In this document: positions 24,705 to 33,119 of the stretch, piece by piece
How the letters are laid out: each line of letters starts with the position of its first letter
Position numbering within the stretch: the first letter of the stretch is position 1
NCBI GenBank assembly: GCA_025408425.1
Contig: JANXYX010000005.1
Span: forward strand, 1-64,000
Direction of reading: 5' to 3'
Length of the DNA stretch: 64,000 nt
Origin: Granulicella sp.
Lineage (GTDB): Bacteria > Acidobacteriota > Terriglobia > Terriglobales > Acidobacteriaceae
The notes under the pieces: generated by a model
The model's input: only the letters and a program-made list of their open reading frames with translations
What the model was told of the DNA's origin: nothing
The model's database searches: none
Translations under genes and position numbers: made by a program

Positions 24705-25874
24705 ATGCGCATAGTTCAAACCGTCTTTGGCGTCTTTCATCATTTTGAACTTGCGCGCCAGTTGCACCAGCGTGGCCACCTGCAAAAGGTCTATTCCACT
24801 TGGCCATGGATAAGGCTAAAGCGTGAAGGACTTCCCCCTGATCTTGTTCAAACATTTCCGTGGTTCCATACGACGGAAATGCTAATGCATCGCATTGGAC
24901 TTCGTCAGCCATACCTCTTAGATCAAATAAGTTATGCGAATGCCATTGCGTTTGATCGCTGGGTATCTCGAAAGCTCAAGGAGTCTGATCCACCGGACGC
25001 TTTGATTGCTATCTCCGGTTCCAGCCTCAAGGCTGGACAGGAACTGCAGGCTCGTGGAGGACGGTTCATCTGTGATCGCGGATCGTCCCATCAAAGATAT
25101 CAGCAGCAGATCGTTTCGGAAGAGTATCGCCGTTGGGGTGTGGAGCGGCCTGTCAACGATATCCGAGACATCGTTCGCGAGGAGAAGATCTACGCCGTGG
25201 CGGATGCAATCACAGTCCCCTCACGTTTTGCAGCAAGATCATTTGTTGAGATGGGCTTGGCAGCCGAGAAGGTCCACGTGATTCCATACGGGGTGCGGCT
25301 CGATAAATTTACCCGCACCGTGGTGCCCTCTCCGGATACCTTCGAGGTCCTCTTTGCCGGAACCGTCAGCTTACGAAAGGGGTTTCCGTATCTCCTCGAG
25401 GCTTTTGACAAGCTGAAACACCCAGCGAAGCGATTAAGGGTGGCAGGTACGATCCATCCAAATATGCGATCAGTCCTGCAGCGATTACCTAAGTCGCAGG
25501 TGGAATTTCTCGGCCACGTCTCTCAGGAGAGACTGGCAGAACTAATGAGCCGTAGCCATGTACTCGCACTGCCCAGCATCGAGGAGGGGTTGGCGTTAGT
25601 CCAGGGGCAGGCATTAGCCTGCGGATGCCCTGTCTTGACGTCCACCAACTCCGGTGGAGAAGACCTGTTCACCGATGGCGTAGAGGGATTTATCGTGCCG
25701 GTCCGTGATGTGCAAGCCCTGTTGGACAAGATGCAACTGCTCGCCGACGATCGTCAGCTCCAGTCAAGGCTGAGCGAGGCCGCACTGCAACGGGTTCGAC
25801 TCCTGGACGGTTGGGATGACTATGGGGATCGCTGGATTCAACTGCTTCAGCAGCTAACCGCCGGTCAAAACTAG
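24705..25874 (+). CDS. GT4-family glycosyltransferase with altered EX7E motif
   Basis: The 389-residue protein has a GT-B fold: N-terminal acceptor half (MRIVQTVFGVFHHFELARQL), linker TVPSRFAARSFVEMGLA and VIPYGVRLDKF, and the C-terminal donor half (EVLFAGTVSLRKGFPYLLEA). In the donor site the retaining GT4 motif reads EEGLALVQGQALACG, with Gln where the second Glu of EX7E is expected. The tandem paralogue 86 bp downstream keeps Glu. The enzyme may be impaired or specialised. The start is ATG 24705, without a clear ribosome binding site. Substrates are unknown; likely envelope or exopolysaccharide. Confidence 0.85.
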   Translation: MRIVQTVFGVFHHFELARQLHQRGHLQKVYSTWPWIRLKREGLPPDLVQTFPWFHTTEMLMHRIGLRQPYLLDQISYANAIAFDRWVSRKLKESDPPDALIAISGSSLKAGQELQARGGRFICDRGSSHQRYQQQIVSEEYRRWGVERPVNDIRDIVREEKIYAVADAITVPSRFAARSFVEMGLAAEKVHVIPYGVRLDKFTRTVVPSPDTFEVLFAGTVSLRKGFPYLLEAFDKLKHPAKRLRVAGTIHPNMRSVLQRLPKSQVEFLGHVSQERLAELMSRSHVLALPSIEEGLALVQGQALACGCPVLTSTNSGGEDLFTDGVEGFIVPVRDVQALLDKMQLLADDRQLQSRLSEAALQRVRLLDGWDDYGDRWIQLLQQLTAGQN

Positions 25875-25959
25875 CCCAAACTAGACCAGGTGACGCTCTG
25901 GCCAAGGCCCATATCCCTGATCCTGTCAGCAAATCGTGGCTGATATACTCAAGGCGGTT

Positions 25960-27114
25960 ATGCGAATTGTTCAGGCTGTATTCGGGGTTTTCCATCATTT
26001 TGGACTAGCAGCCGAATTGAACCAGCGTGGACATCTGCAGTGCGTCTACTCCACATTCCCGTGGCAGCGGCTCAAGCGCGAATCGATTCCTCACGACAAA
26101 GTTAAGACCTTCCCATGGATACACACGCCACACTTGCTGTTGGGGCGGCGAGGCTGGTTATCCCCCTGGGCGGATGACCAGTTGGGACTCCTCAATGCGA
26201 TTTTGTTTGATGAATGGACTGCCCGGGTAATTCCCTCATGTGACGCTTTTATTGGCATCTCAGGCGCCGGTTTGAAGACTGGACGCCTCGTCCAGCAACG
26301 CGGTGGGCGTTATATCTGCGATCGCGGTTCAACCCATATCCGCTATCAGGACGAGCTAGTCACGGATGAATTAAAGCGCTGGGGCTCCGTACGCAGATCC
26401 TGTGACCCGAGAGATATTGAGCGCGAGGAGCAGCAATACGAGACTGCTGACCTAGTCACAGTCCCGTCAAGCCATTCCCGAAAAACCTTCATTCAGATGG
26501 GTATCCCAGCAGAAAAAGTGAAAACCATCCCATACGGCATCAACCTGACCAATTTCTTTCCCGACGGCGTGGTGCCTGAAGACCGCTTCGAGGTGCTTTA
26601 TGTGGGGGCGGTCGGTTTGCGCAAGGGGGTGCCTTATGTGCTGCAAGCATTTGCCAAGTTGAAACATCCCAACAAACGACTGCGCATTATCGGGGATATG
26701 CTCGACAACTTCCGAGCCGTATTGCCGACCTTACCGCAGGAAAACGTCGAATTCATGGGACGTATGGCTCGCTCAGAAGTTCGCAAAGCCATGAGCTCGA
26801 GCCACGTCATGGTATTGCCGAGCATCGAAGAAGGGCTAGCACTGGTCCAAAGCGAGGCGCTGGCCTGCGGATGTCCGGTCATTGCGACTACAAATACAGG
26901 GGCTGAAGACCTGTTCACGGACGGTGTGGAGGGATTTATCCTTCCGATCCGTGACGTAGATGGAATGGTGGACCGGATGCAACAACTGGCCGACGATCCT
27001 GAGCTGCGGGCAAAGATGAGCGACGCAGGGCTGGCGCGGGTTCAAAGCATGGGTGGATGGTCTACTTATGGTGACCAATGGGAGTCACTGCTTCATACCC
27101 TTACAGGCAAGTGA
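25960..27114 (+). CDS. GT4-family glycosyltransferase
   Basis: This 384-residue GT-B enzyme is a close paralogue of the preceding gene, matching it from MRIVQAVFGVFHHF through the end. The donor-site motif EEGLALVQSEALACG keeps the intact EX7E pair, so it should be catalytically competent. I chose ATG 25960 because it aligns with the start of the paralogue and has an AAGGCGG purine run just upstream; an upstream in-frame ATG adds eight residues. The two genes probably arose by tandem duplication and may act on successive sugars or as a complex. Confidence 0.88.
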   Translation: MRIVQAVFGVFHHFGLAAELNQRGHLQCVYSTFPWQRLKRESIPHDKVKTFPWIHTPHLLLGRRGWLSPWADDQLGLLNAILFDEWTARVIPSCDAFIGISGAGLKTGRLVQQRGGRYICDRGSTHIRYQDELVTDELKRWGSVRRSCDPRDIEREEQQYETADLVTVPSSHSRKTFIQMGIPAEKVKTIPYGINLTNFFPDGVVPEDRFEVLYVGAVGLRKGVPYVLQAFAKLKHPNKRLRIIGDMLDNFRAVLPTLPQENVEFMGRMARSEVRKAMSSSHVMVLPSIEEGLALVQSEALACGCPVIATTNTGAEDLFTDGVEGFILPIRDVDGMVDRMQQLADDPELRAKMSDAGLARVQSMGGWSTYGDQWESLLHTLTGK

Positions 27115-27151
27115 TTCAATCTTCGCATTCCAGCTAGGCTTAGGTCGCTGA

Positions 27152-27373
27152 TTAGGTTGTTCCCCCGCCAACGAAGTGGACTACCTCGACTCGATCCCCA
27201 GCATGCAGTGCCGTCTCCGGCCAGGAAGTACGAGGGGCTATCTTGCCATTATGTTCAACCGCGACTCGATCCCCTTTGAGGCCAAGTTCGGCAACAAGTT
27301 GATCCAGGGTTGCTTGGGGGGTGAGGCTATCAAAGCTTCGAGGCTGACCGTTTAGAACGAGCGTGAGGGACAT
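27152..27373 (-). CDS. thiS: Sulfur carrier protein ThiS
   Basis: ThiS carries sulfur as a C-terminal thiocarboxylate for thiazole formation in thiamine synthesis. The 73-residue ubiquitin-like protein has the expected strands (LTLVLNGQPRSFD, VAVEHNGKIAPR) and the HAGDRVEVVHFVGGG terminus. Unusually, two Thr residues follow the Gly run (GGGTT), whereas ThiS normally ends at Gly-Gly. ATG 27373 has only a weak ribosome binding site. The thiamine kinase gene thiD lies on the same strand 600 bp upstream, with one small gene between. No ThiG is in the window. Confidence 0.85.
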   Translation of the reverse strand: MSLTLVLNGQPRSFDSLTPQATLDQLVAELGLKGDRVAVEHNGKIAPRTSWPETALHAGDRVEVVHFVGGGTT

Positions 27374-27506
27374 GGCTATTTCAGCCTAGCAGGTTCGCCT
27401 GTCGCTTTTCCGCTTTCTGGGTCTACCCCTTTTCTCGCCCCAGGTTGTCAGGAAATAGTCACTTCGAACCGCTAATTGTTATCAGACATCTGCGCTGCTG
27501 GCGGAC

Positions 27507-27854
27507 TTAGTGAGGTATACCGCTGACCTGACCGATCCGCCAGTGAACGAAGCGACGCTTGATCGACGTCACCTCACAGTATTCAGTAAATGCCTCACGG
27601 CAAAGACGCATCATGATCCCTGCCGCTTCGGTATCGGCCCTATTGGCTGGCTGGTCGATCAGAAACATTCGCGAGTCGCTCAAGTACTCAACGGCGTGCC
27701 TGAGGATCTCGATCGCACGTCCCGGATGGAGGCTCGTAAGGATCGGCAGGTCCAAGTCCGCTAAGCTCGCACTCTCGGCCGCGGCGGCTATTGCGAGCCG
27801 ACTGAGTGGAAACGGGCTAGTAGCCGGATAGCCGGGAAACGCTGTCGTAGACAT
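27507..27854 (-). CDS. Conserved-looking hypothetical protein (115 aa)
   Basis: I do not recognise a named family. The gene is real by its start: ATG 27854 with GGAGG 8 nt upstream. The product has a disordered Pro/Ala-rich N-terminus. A helical segment with RAIEILRHAVEYLSDSRMFL follows, then a Cys/Arg-rich tail (MMRLCREAFTEYCEV). No signal peptide or membrane segment. It lies between thiS and thiD on the same strand, but nothing in it suggests a thiamine role. Confidence 0.6.
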   Translation of the reverse strand: MSTTAFPGYPATSPFPLSRLAIAAAAESASLADLDLPILTSLHPGRAIEILRHAVEYLSDSRMFLIDQPANRADTEAAGIMMRLCREAFTEYCEVTSIKRRFVHWRIGQVSGIPH

Positions 27855-27968
27855 AGATGAAACCTCCGTCTATGCCACTATCGGCGGTCTGGTTGGAGGC
27901 ATTACTGGGAAACATCGCTGAAAGGCTGGGAGTTAGTGTCCAGCCGCTTAGAACTGAGATTCCCGTGG

Positions 27969-28772
27969 TTAGCGGTGCTGTAGGGGCCAGAGATGGTTCA
28001 GCGGACCTCGTCCGTGCCCGATTTGCTCGGCTGAGCGGATGGCTTCAGTCACATATTCCTTGGCTGCCACGGCTGCCGCAAGAGGTTCATCGCCCAGGAC
28101 AAGATGGCTGAGCAGAGCGCTTGAGAGAGCGCAGCCAGTCCCATGGGTTGAAGTAGACGAAATATGCTCGCCCCGAAGCCAATGCGCTTCGCCACTCGCG
28201 GTAAGCAGCAGATCATCCGGAGGATTCAAATGACCTCCGGTGGCAAGAACATTCAAGGATCCCCCCATCCTTTGAAGGAGATGTGACGCTGGCAGCATGT
28301 CCGCTGGGACGACTACACGTTGACCGGTCAAAACGCTCAACTCGTCGAGATTTGGCGTGATCCAGTCGACGAGTGGCAGAAGATGCGTGCGCAGCAAGAC
28401 CACGCCGGCAGGATCGAGCAGTTCCCTCCCTGAGCTTGATCGCAGGACCGGATCCAGAATCACGGGGATATTTCGCCCTCGCGCACGGAGTTCCCCGATG
28501 AACTCAACAGCAACTGCCACCGTCGCCTCATCCGATAGCATTCCGATCTTGATGGCTTCAAAAGCAAGGTCCGAGCTGAGGCATTCGAGCGTTGCGCGCA
28601 CAATACTCGGAATAACCGGACTAGTCGATACAACGCCCATCGTCGACTGAACAGTCAGGTTGGTGATGCAGCAGACGCCAAAGAGGCCGTGGGCCGCAAA
28701 GACCATCAGGTCGGCAGTGACGCCCGCACCTGAGGATGGGTCAAAGCCGGCAATCGTAAGAACGGTCTTCAT
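27969..28772 (-). CDS. thiD: Hydroxymethylpyrimidine/phosphomethylpyrimidine kinase
   Basis: ThiD phosphorylates HMP twice to make HMP-PP for thiamine synthesis. The 267-residue ribokinase-fold enzyme begins MKTVLTIAGFDPSSGAGVTADL, which is diagnostic. It also has the PfkB-type motif 2 with the catalytic Asp in TSTHGTGCALSSAL. I chose ATG 28772 because it gives family length; a TTG 39 nt upstream adds 13 residues without homology-like character. No TPP riboswitch is visible in the 250 bp upstream. It probably heads a short minus-strand operon with the small gene and thiS. Confidence 0.95.
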   Translation of the reverse strand: MKTVLTIAGFDPSSGAGVTADLMVFAAHGLFGVCCITNLTVQSTMGVVSTSPVIPSIVRATLECLSSDLAFEAIKIGMLSDEATVAVAVEFIGELRARGRNIPVILDPVLRSSSGRELLDPAGVVLLRTHLLPLVDWITPNLDELSVLTGQRVVVPADMLPASHLLQRMGGSLNVLATGGHLNPPDDLLLTASGEAHWLRGEHISSTSTHGTGCALSSALLSHLVLGDEPLAAAVAAKEYVTEAIRSAEQIGHGRGPLNHLWPLQHR

Positions 28773-28975
28773 AAGGGTGCCCAGTGATGAAAAATGAGGA
28801 TTATTTGCCAATCTTCAAATAAAAATGGAATTGGCAGATCAAGCCCGGGCAGGCCTCTTTTGGATCAAAAAACGGCTGTCTTGGGGTGGGCAGGGCGAAA
28901 TTCTGGATAAAAAACCTATATCACGTTTTATAGAGACCTGGCAACCCGCTGCTTCTTTTAAACTCCATAGACTGT

Positions 28976-29004
28976 TTGACTTACCGATTTTGGGAAGGGA
29001 CAAT
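28976..29004 (+). promoter_or_regulatory. Putative sigma-70 promoter for rlpA
   Basis: TTGACT (28976-28981) and GACAAT (28999-29004) are 17 bp apart. The start codon at 29023 follows closely, giving a short leader that still contains the GGAG site at 29012. Position and -35 match are good; the -10 box is weaker. Confidence 0.35.
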
Positions 29005-29022
29005 AGTAGGTGGAGCGTGCAC

Positions 29023-29547
29023 ATGAGATCACTTCTTACCAAGTTGCAGGGTCGCAAGGCCAGCAGACTGAAGAACGGAATTGTATCTGGAATGATCGCC
29101 CTCACCCTGAGTGTTGCGGCCTCGGCGAGTGATTCAGATTCATCAGCTTCTGCGGATAGGCAGCATGCGCCGGACACCAAGCCGCACCACTGGTTTCAGA
29201 TTGGGCAGGCGTCCTGGTACGGGTTGCACTTTCAAGGCAAGAAGACAGCCAACGGAGAAGCCTTCGACATGAACGGCCTTACCTGCGCCCACCGCAGTCT
29301 TCCTTTGGGCAGCTGGGTTCGTGTCACCAACCTCAAGAATCGAAAGTCAATCTTCGTGCGAGTGAACGACCGCGGACCAATGCCGGAGAATCGCGTCGTA
29401 GATCTTTCCTATGCTGCGGCAAGGGCCGTGGGTCTACGTGGGATTGGCAAGGTAAAGCTGGAAGCAGTTCGCGGCGGCGACCCGCAGATGGCCAAGGACC
29501 TGGTAGCGCAGTTGCAGATCCCACTCTTCCTTACAGAACGACCCTAG
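29023..29547 (+). CDS. rlpA: RlpA-family septal ring / lytic transglycosylase-like protein
   Basis: The 174-residue product has a signal sequence (GIVSGMIALTLSVAASA) and one double-psi beta-barrel. GQASWYG, TANGEAFDM, AHRSLPLGSWVRVTNL and VRVNDRGPM match RlpA, including the conserved Asp-Arg-Gly. RlpA cuts denuded glycan strands at the septum in Pseudomonas and is a lipoprotein there. Here no lipobox Cys is seen and the SPOR domain is absent, so it is a short form. ATG 29023 has GGAG at 7 nt; an open frame reaching back to 28825 is rejected as start. pyrF follows 87 bp later. Confidence 0.88.
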   Translation: MRSLLTKLQGRKASRLKNGIVSGMIALTLSVAASASDSDSSASADRQHAPDTKPHHWFQIGQASWYGLHFQGKKTANGEAFDMNGLTCAHRSLPLGSWVRVTNLKNRKSIFVRVNDRGPMPENRVVDLSYAAARAVGLRGIGKVKLEAVRGGDPQMAKDLVAQLQIPLFLTERP

Positions 29548-29634
29548 CAGCACCGATTCCCCCCCGAGCACAGTGCCCCAATCATTTAGGGGCTCCGGTT
29601 CGTCAGGCTCATTGCTGTTCGGTACACTTGCTCT

Positions 29635-30378
29635 ATGGGACATCGTACGAGCGACATAGGCACCGTAACGCTTGCCATATCAGCGCAAAGCAAATTAGTT
29701 GTAGCCTTGGACTTCCCCTCAGAACTTCCAGCCCTGGCGTTTGTGGAACGTCTTGAAGGTACCTGCACCTGGCTTAAAGTCGGGATGGAACTCTATTACT
29801 CCGCCGGCAATCAGTTCATCCAGACGCTGCGCAAAATGGGGTTTGAGGTGTTTCTGGACCTGAAGCTCCACGATATCCCCAATACCGTGGCAGGCGCAGT
29901 ACGTTCTGTGGCCAGTACAGGGGCTTCCCTGCTCACAGTTCATGCAGCAGGCGGTACAGCGATGCTAAGCGCCGCAGCTGAGGCGGCACTGGCCCCAGGG
30001 GCCCCAAAGCTTTTGGCTGTGACGGTGCTGACTAGCATGGATGCGGACGAATTGCTGGGCGTCGGAGTGAGTGACTCGCCCGAAGCGCAGGTGCTCCGAT
30101 TAGCTCGACTGGCAAAGCAGTGTGGAATTAATGGAATGGTCTGCTCTCCCCAGGAGGTTGCTATGCTGCGAACCGATTTGGGAAGCGAGGCGTTACTGGT
30201 CACCCCGGGGATTCGTGGAGCGGGGGATCTGGTGGGAGACCAGAAGAGGGTTGCCACCGCTGCCGAGGCCATTTCCAGAGGCTCGTCAATGATCGTTGTG
30301 GGGCGACCGATAACCCGCGCACAAAACCCCGCAGAAGCAGCAAGTGCCATTCTGGCCGAGATTGCGCAAGCGGGTTAG
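29635..30378 (+). CDS. pyrF: Orotidine 5'-phosphate decarboxylase
   Basis: PyrF makes UMP from OMP, the last step of pyrimidine synthesis. The 247-residue TIM barrel has the active-site FLDLKLHDIPNTV (Asp-x-Lys-x-x-Asp), the opening LVVALDFPS, the phosphate-binding VTPGIR and the later VVGRPITRA. The sequence before the first strand is about 20 residues, a bit long, because ATG 29635 is the only start codon available in frame. The two genes rlpA and pyrF share direction, and no terminator is seen between them. Confidence 0.95.
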   Translation: MGHRTSDIGTVTLAISAQSKLVVALDFPSELPALAFVERLEGTCTWLKVGMELYYSAGNQFIQTLRKMGFEVFLDLKLHDIPNTVAGAVRSVASTGASLLTVHAAGGTAMLSAAAEAALAPGAPKLLAVTVLTSMDADELLGVGVSDSPEAQVLRLARLAKQCGINGMVCSPQEVAMLRTDLGSEALLVTPGIRGAGDLVGDQKRVATAAEAISRGSSMIVVGRPITRAQNPAEAASAILAEIAQAG

Positions 30379-30397
30379 TCCAGGATAACTAGGTCTG

Positions 30398-31294
30398 TCA
30401 GCTGTTCCCGTTTGCGATCTCCAAATCACTGAGTCGCAGAGCCAAAGACTTGGCTGAACCGCCACCCCGATGGAACTCTCCCAACTCGATTGGAGTAACG
30501 TCGAAGCCATAGTCTGCCAGACGCGCCGCCAGATCCGCCGTATCGGAGCCCATCAGGATGTTCCGGCCGATATTGATAACGCTGCAGGCAAACTGAGTCG
30601 CCTCAGTCTCGGACACAATAATTCTCTTCTCTGGGCTGTAAACGGATTCGATCTTCGCTAGGGATGCAGTGTCGAATGCGCCTGGGAAGTAAAGCAGATG
30701 ACCGTTAGCCAGAGGGGCGAAGCAGGTATCCAGATGATAGAAGCGCGGGTCTACAAGGTGTAGAGACGTGACAGGGGTGTGCCAGGCGTCGGCAACGTGC
30801 CGGTGACTGTGCTGGCATGTGCGAACTCCGTGGGCTACCCACAGGTGATTCCCAGCTGCGTCGAATAGCGCGTCGCCTTCACCCTCAAAGGCTGTCTCGC
30901 GGGGCGTCTCCCACAATAGGAACCCAGCGTCCTGAAACCACCGGCGTAGATGGTCTTCTTCTGACTGGCGTTGCGGGTGGGCAAAGCTGGATAGCGCAGC
31001 TATGCCGTGGTGAACCAGTGCGGTATGGGCGACAAACACCATATCCGGCGAACCGGGGCGCGCATGAAGCAACCGTACGTCAGCGATCCGCTGCAGGTTG
31101 CGGTGGAGGTTTCTCCATTGTGCGAAGGCTGCATCGCGCGAGGACCTATGTAGATTGCCTGCCATCCATGGGTTGATAACGTAATCGACGTCATAGAACT
31201 CAGGTGGGCACATCAGGTAGGTGGGGCGATCGAAGTGCGGCAGCGGAGCGAGGTTAGAAGCTTCAGAAGTTGCGGCGAGGGAGGATGTAATCAT
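30398..31294 (-). CDS. Amidinotransferase/DDAH-superfamily protein lacking the catalytic Cys
   Basis: This fold removes or transfers guanidino groups, or hydrolyses arginine derivatives. The 298-residue product has the expected landmarks: RPTYLMCPPEFYDVDYVINP at the start, the FEGEGDAL acid, and the His in YHLDTCFAPLANG, followed by ATQFACSVINIG. At the C-terminus, where family members have Gly-rich sequence followed by the nucleophilic Cys (GGSAKCL-like), this one reads GGGSAKSLAL, with Ser from a TCT codon. It may be inactive, or a binding protein. I chose ATG 31294; ATG 31339 is possible but adds residues unlike the family. Confidence 0.8.
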   Translation of the reverse strand: MITSSLAATSEASNLAPLPHFDRPTYLMCPPEFYDVDYVINPWMAGNLHRSSRDAAFAQWRNLHRNLQRIADVRLLHARPGSPDMVFVAHTALVHHGIAALSSFAHPQRQSEEDHLRRWFQDAGFLLWETPRETAFEGEGDALFDAAGNHLWVAHGVRTCQHSHRHVADAWHTPVTSLHLVDPRFYHLDTCFAPLANGHLLYFPGAFDTASLAKIESVYSPEKRIIVSETEATQFACSVINIGRNILMGSDTADLAARLADYGFDVTPIELGEFHRGGGSAKSLALRLSDLEIANGNS

Positions 31295-31458
31295 AAATAC
31301 TGAATGCCTACTTTCCAGCTGTAGAGTCTGCCGATTCATGTGCACAATCGTCAAGTCAACTGGAGAGAAAATCGATACAACTTTGGTTCCATACGACAAA
31401 AATTAATAAGGCAGACTACTTGCCAGCGTGAACCCGTCTATTGGATGCATGCAAACGC

Positions 31459-31485
31459 AAAAAGAAAGCTCCCGAGGGAGCTTTC
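31459..31485 (-). terminator. Rho-independent terminator after the zinc-ribbon gene
   Basis: On the minus strand a 10-bp stem (GAAAGCTCCC with its complement, arms 31476-31485 and 31464-31473) with a tiny loop is followed by TTTTT. It ends the transcript of the gene at 31520-31699. Confidence 0.8.
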
Positions 31486-31519
31486 CTGTACGGTTCGTGA
31501 GAATTACTGGATGCGGGGC

Positions 31520-31699
31520 TTAGAGCTTCTCGAAGAAGTCGCAGGCCGAGCAGGAAATGTACACGCCGCCTGGGGTTCCGCGCTCACGGTCCTTGACGCG
31601 CTTTACGATGCGGGTGGGTTTGGAACACTTCGGACAATCCGTGCTCTTGTTGGTGTCCATGACCTTCATGCGGTCGCCGGTCTTGGCAATCTTCGCCAT
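31520..31699 (-). CDS. Small zinc-ribbon protein (59 aa)
   Basis: A short basic protein with two CxxC knuckles: CPKC (about residue 21) and CSAC (about residue 51), separated by a KPTRIVKRVKDRERGTPGG linker. This is a zinc-ribbon or rubredoxin-like metal site. I chose ATG 31699 because GGGAGAG lies upstream at normal distance; a longer frame starts at 31783 without a site. The gene is monocistronic and followed by a strong terminator. Small ribbons of this kind often bind nucleic acids or act as translation or transcription accessories; the role here is unknown. Confidence 0.8.
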   Translation of the reverse strand: MAKIAKTGDRMKVMDTNKSTDCPKCSKPTRIVKRVKDRERGTPGGVYISCSACDFFEKL

Positions 31700-31892
31700 A
31701 ATGCTTGCTCTCCCTGATACGGATGTTTCGGCTCGCGCGCTGAATAGGTTTGACCTGCGTTCCTGATCGGAACACAAAATCAAACCGTTCGGTGCTTCTC
31801 ATAACGATTATCCGGGACGGGCCACGGCGGGAATCAGACGGAGAAGGACTGCGGTTGAGACTCTTTATTGAGTCTACACGAATGCAGCCTTT

Positions 31893-32987
31893 TCAGAGCA
31901 TCTTCGGTGCCGTTGCTGGTGCGGGGGACCCCGATCCTGCGGTTTTTGGATGATCCTCAGGGAATTGAACCTTGTTCACTCCACTCACCGGTTCAGCAGC
32001 CTCACCAGGAACCCGGAGGCTTGGTGGTGGCGGCGGGGCTGTGTCACCATTGCTGGATTTGCGGTCGCCCAAAGCAATCTCGTGGGTCGGAACCGGTGTT
32101 TCGAAACCAGCCATCTCATCCTTATCGTGAATCTCCACCGGTTTGCCCAGAGCAGCAATCTCGACAACAGTAACCCGGTCTCCCACGAACCGAATAAAGC
32201 GAACGGTCTGGGGTACATGTCCGTAGATCCATTCCTCGTACTTGGCGCCATTTGGGTCGCCGCTCGACTGCTCTCGTATTTTGCTCTCCGGCGCACCCAA
32301 TGCAGCAAGTACCATGCGGCGATTCATGCCGACAAGAACATCGTGGGAAGCGATTGCCTCTTTGAGAGGAGCTGGCAGTGTGTCGGCGTAAGCCTGCTCA
32401 CTCGACTTGACGCCGAAATCGAGCAGCGGCTCCAGTAACGACTTAACCTCCGGAGCGGAGATCTCCGGAATGCCGCCTTTGAAGAGCAGAACGATGCGCG
32501 CACCGGTCGGCTTCTCTCCGGGGTTCTGAACGACATTCGTATCATTGATCTGTATGTGACTCAGAAAACGGTGTTTGGCGTATGGCCCGCCATTCAGATC
32601 AAAGATGATTCGATCACCCTTGATCACCATCGTGGTGATGACGACACGATCGCCAGGCGCGGCCGCCTCACCCTTCTCAAAGATCATCTTCCGGTACGCT
32701 TCCGGACCGGGGCTCAGCGAACCATTGGCGTTCAGCGTCAGCCCGGGGCCCATCGGTAGGGAGCGATGTGCGAACCCCTGCTCTGCCTCCAGCATACGCA
32801 CCAGTTCGCGGCGGCCCCGTTCGCTAAGCGGCTCGGTTGGTAGCGGTAGAGCGGTGGGGGTGAAATCGGTCTTCAAATCAGAGGTCGCAGTCTTTTCGCC
32901 AACCACGAATACCTGACTCTTCGCCGAGAGGGGGAGTATGGACGACAGGACAGCAATGAGAACCCATCTGCACGTGCGCTTTGTCAT
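31893..32987 (-). CDS. Secreted hypothetical protein
   Basis: A 364-residue protein with a signal peptide (RWVLIAVLSSILPLSAKSQ). I chose ATG 32987 because GAGGTG lies 5 nt upstream; the frame extends to 33050. I do not recognise the body, which has a mixed beta-rich character (DRVVITTMVIKGDRIIFDLN, FIRFVGDRVTVVEIAALG). A central segment, IASHDVLVGMNRRMVLAALG, recalls the small SmpA/OmlA-type fold in outer-membrane biogenesis. The C-terminal 60 residues are Pro/Ala-rich and likely disordered. An imperfect hairpin lies 30-70 bp upstream. Periplasmic location is inferred. Confidence 0.7.
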   Translation of the reverse strand: MTKRTCRWVLIAVLSSILPLSAKSQVFVVGEKTATSDLKTDFTPTALPLPTEPLSERGRRELVRMLEAEQGFAHRSLPMGPGLTLNANGSLSPGPEAYRKMIFEKGEAAAPGDRVVITTMVIKGDRIIFDLNGGPYAKHRFLSHIQINDTNVVQNPGEKPTGARIVLLFKGGIPEISAPEVKSLLEPLLDFGVKSSEQAYADTLPAPLKEAIASHDVLVGMNRRMVLAALGAPESKIREQSSGDPNGAKYEEWIYGHVPQTVRFIRFVGDRVTVVEIAALGKPVEIHDKDEMAGFETPVPTHEIALGDRKSSNGDTAPPPPPSLRVPGEAAEPVSGVNKVQFPEDHPKTAGSGSPAPATAPKML

Positions 32988-33119
32988 AAAGCACCTCAGA
33001 TACACAAAAGATTGCACCTTGGCGCACTTTTTTACAAGTGGCGCTGCCAAGTTGTTGGTAGGTCTGCATCATTGCTATTCGCCGCGTTGAAAATCCGCGG
33101 AGATTATGGTCGCAGGTAA

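Noticed and set aside
28773..29022. TPP riboswitch upstream of thiD
   Set aside because: None of the conserved thi-box segments (CTGAGA, ACCTGATCTGG) is seen on the minus strand.
33016..33054. Imperfect hairpin upstream of the secreted hypothetical gene as terminator
   Set aside because: Stem has bulges and no T run on the minus strand; kept only as a remark.
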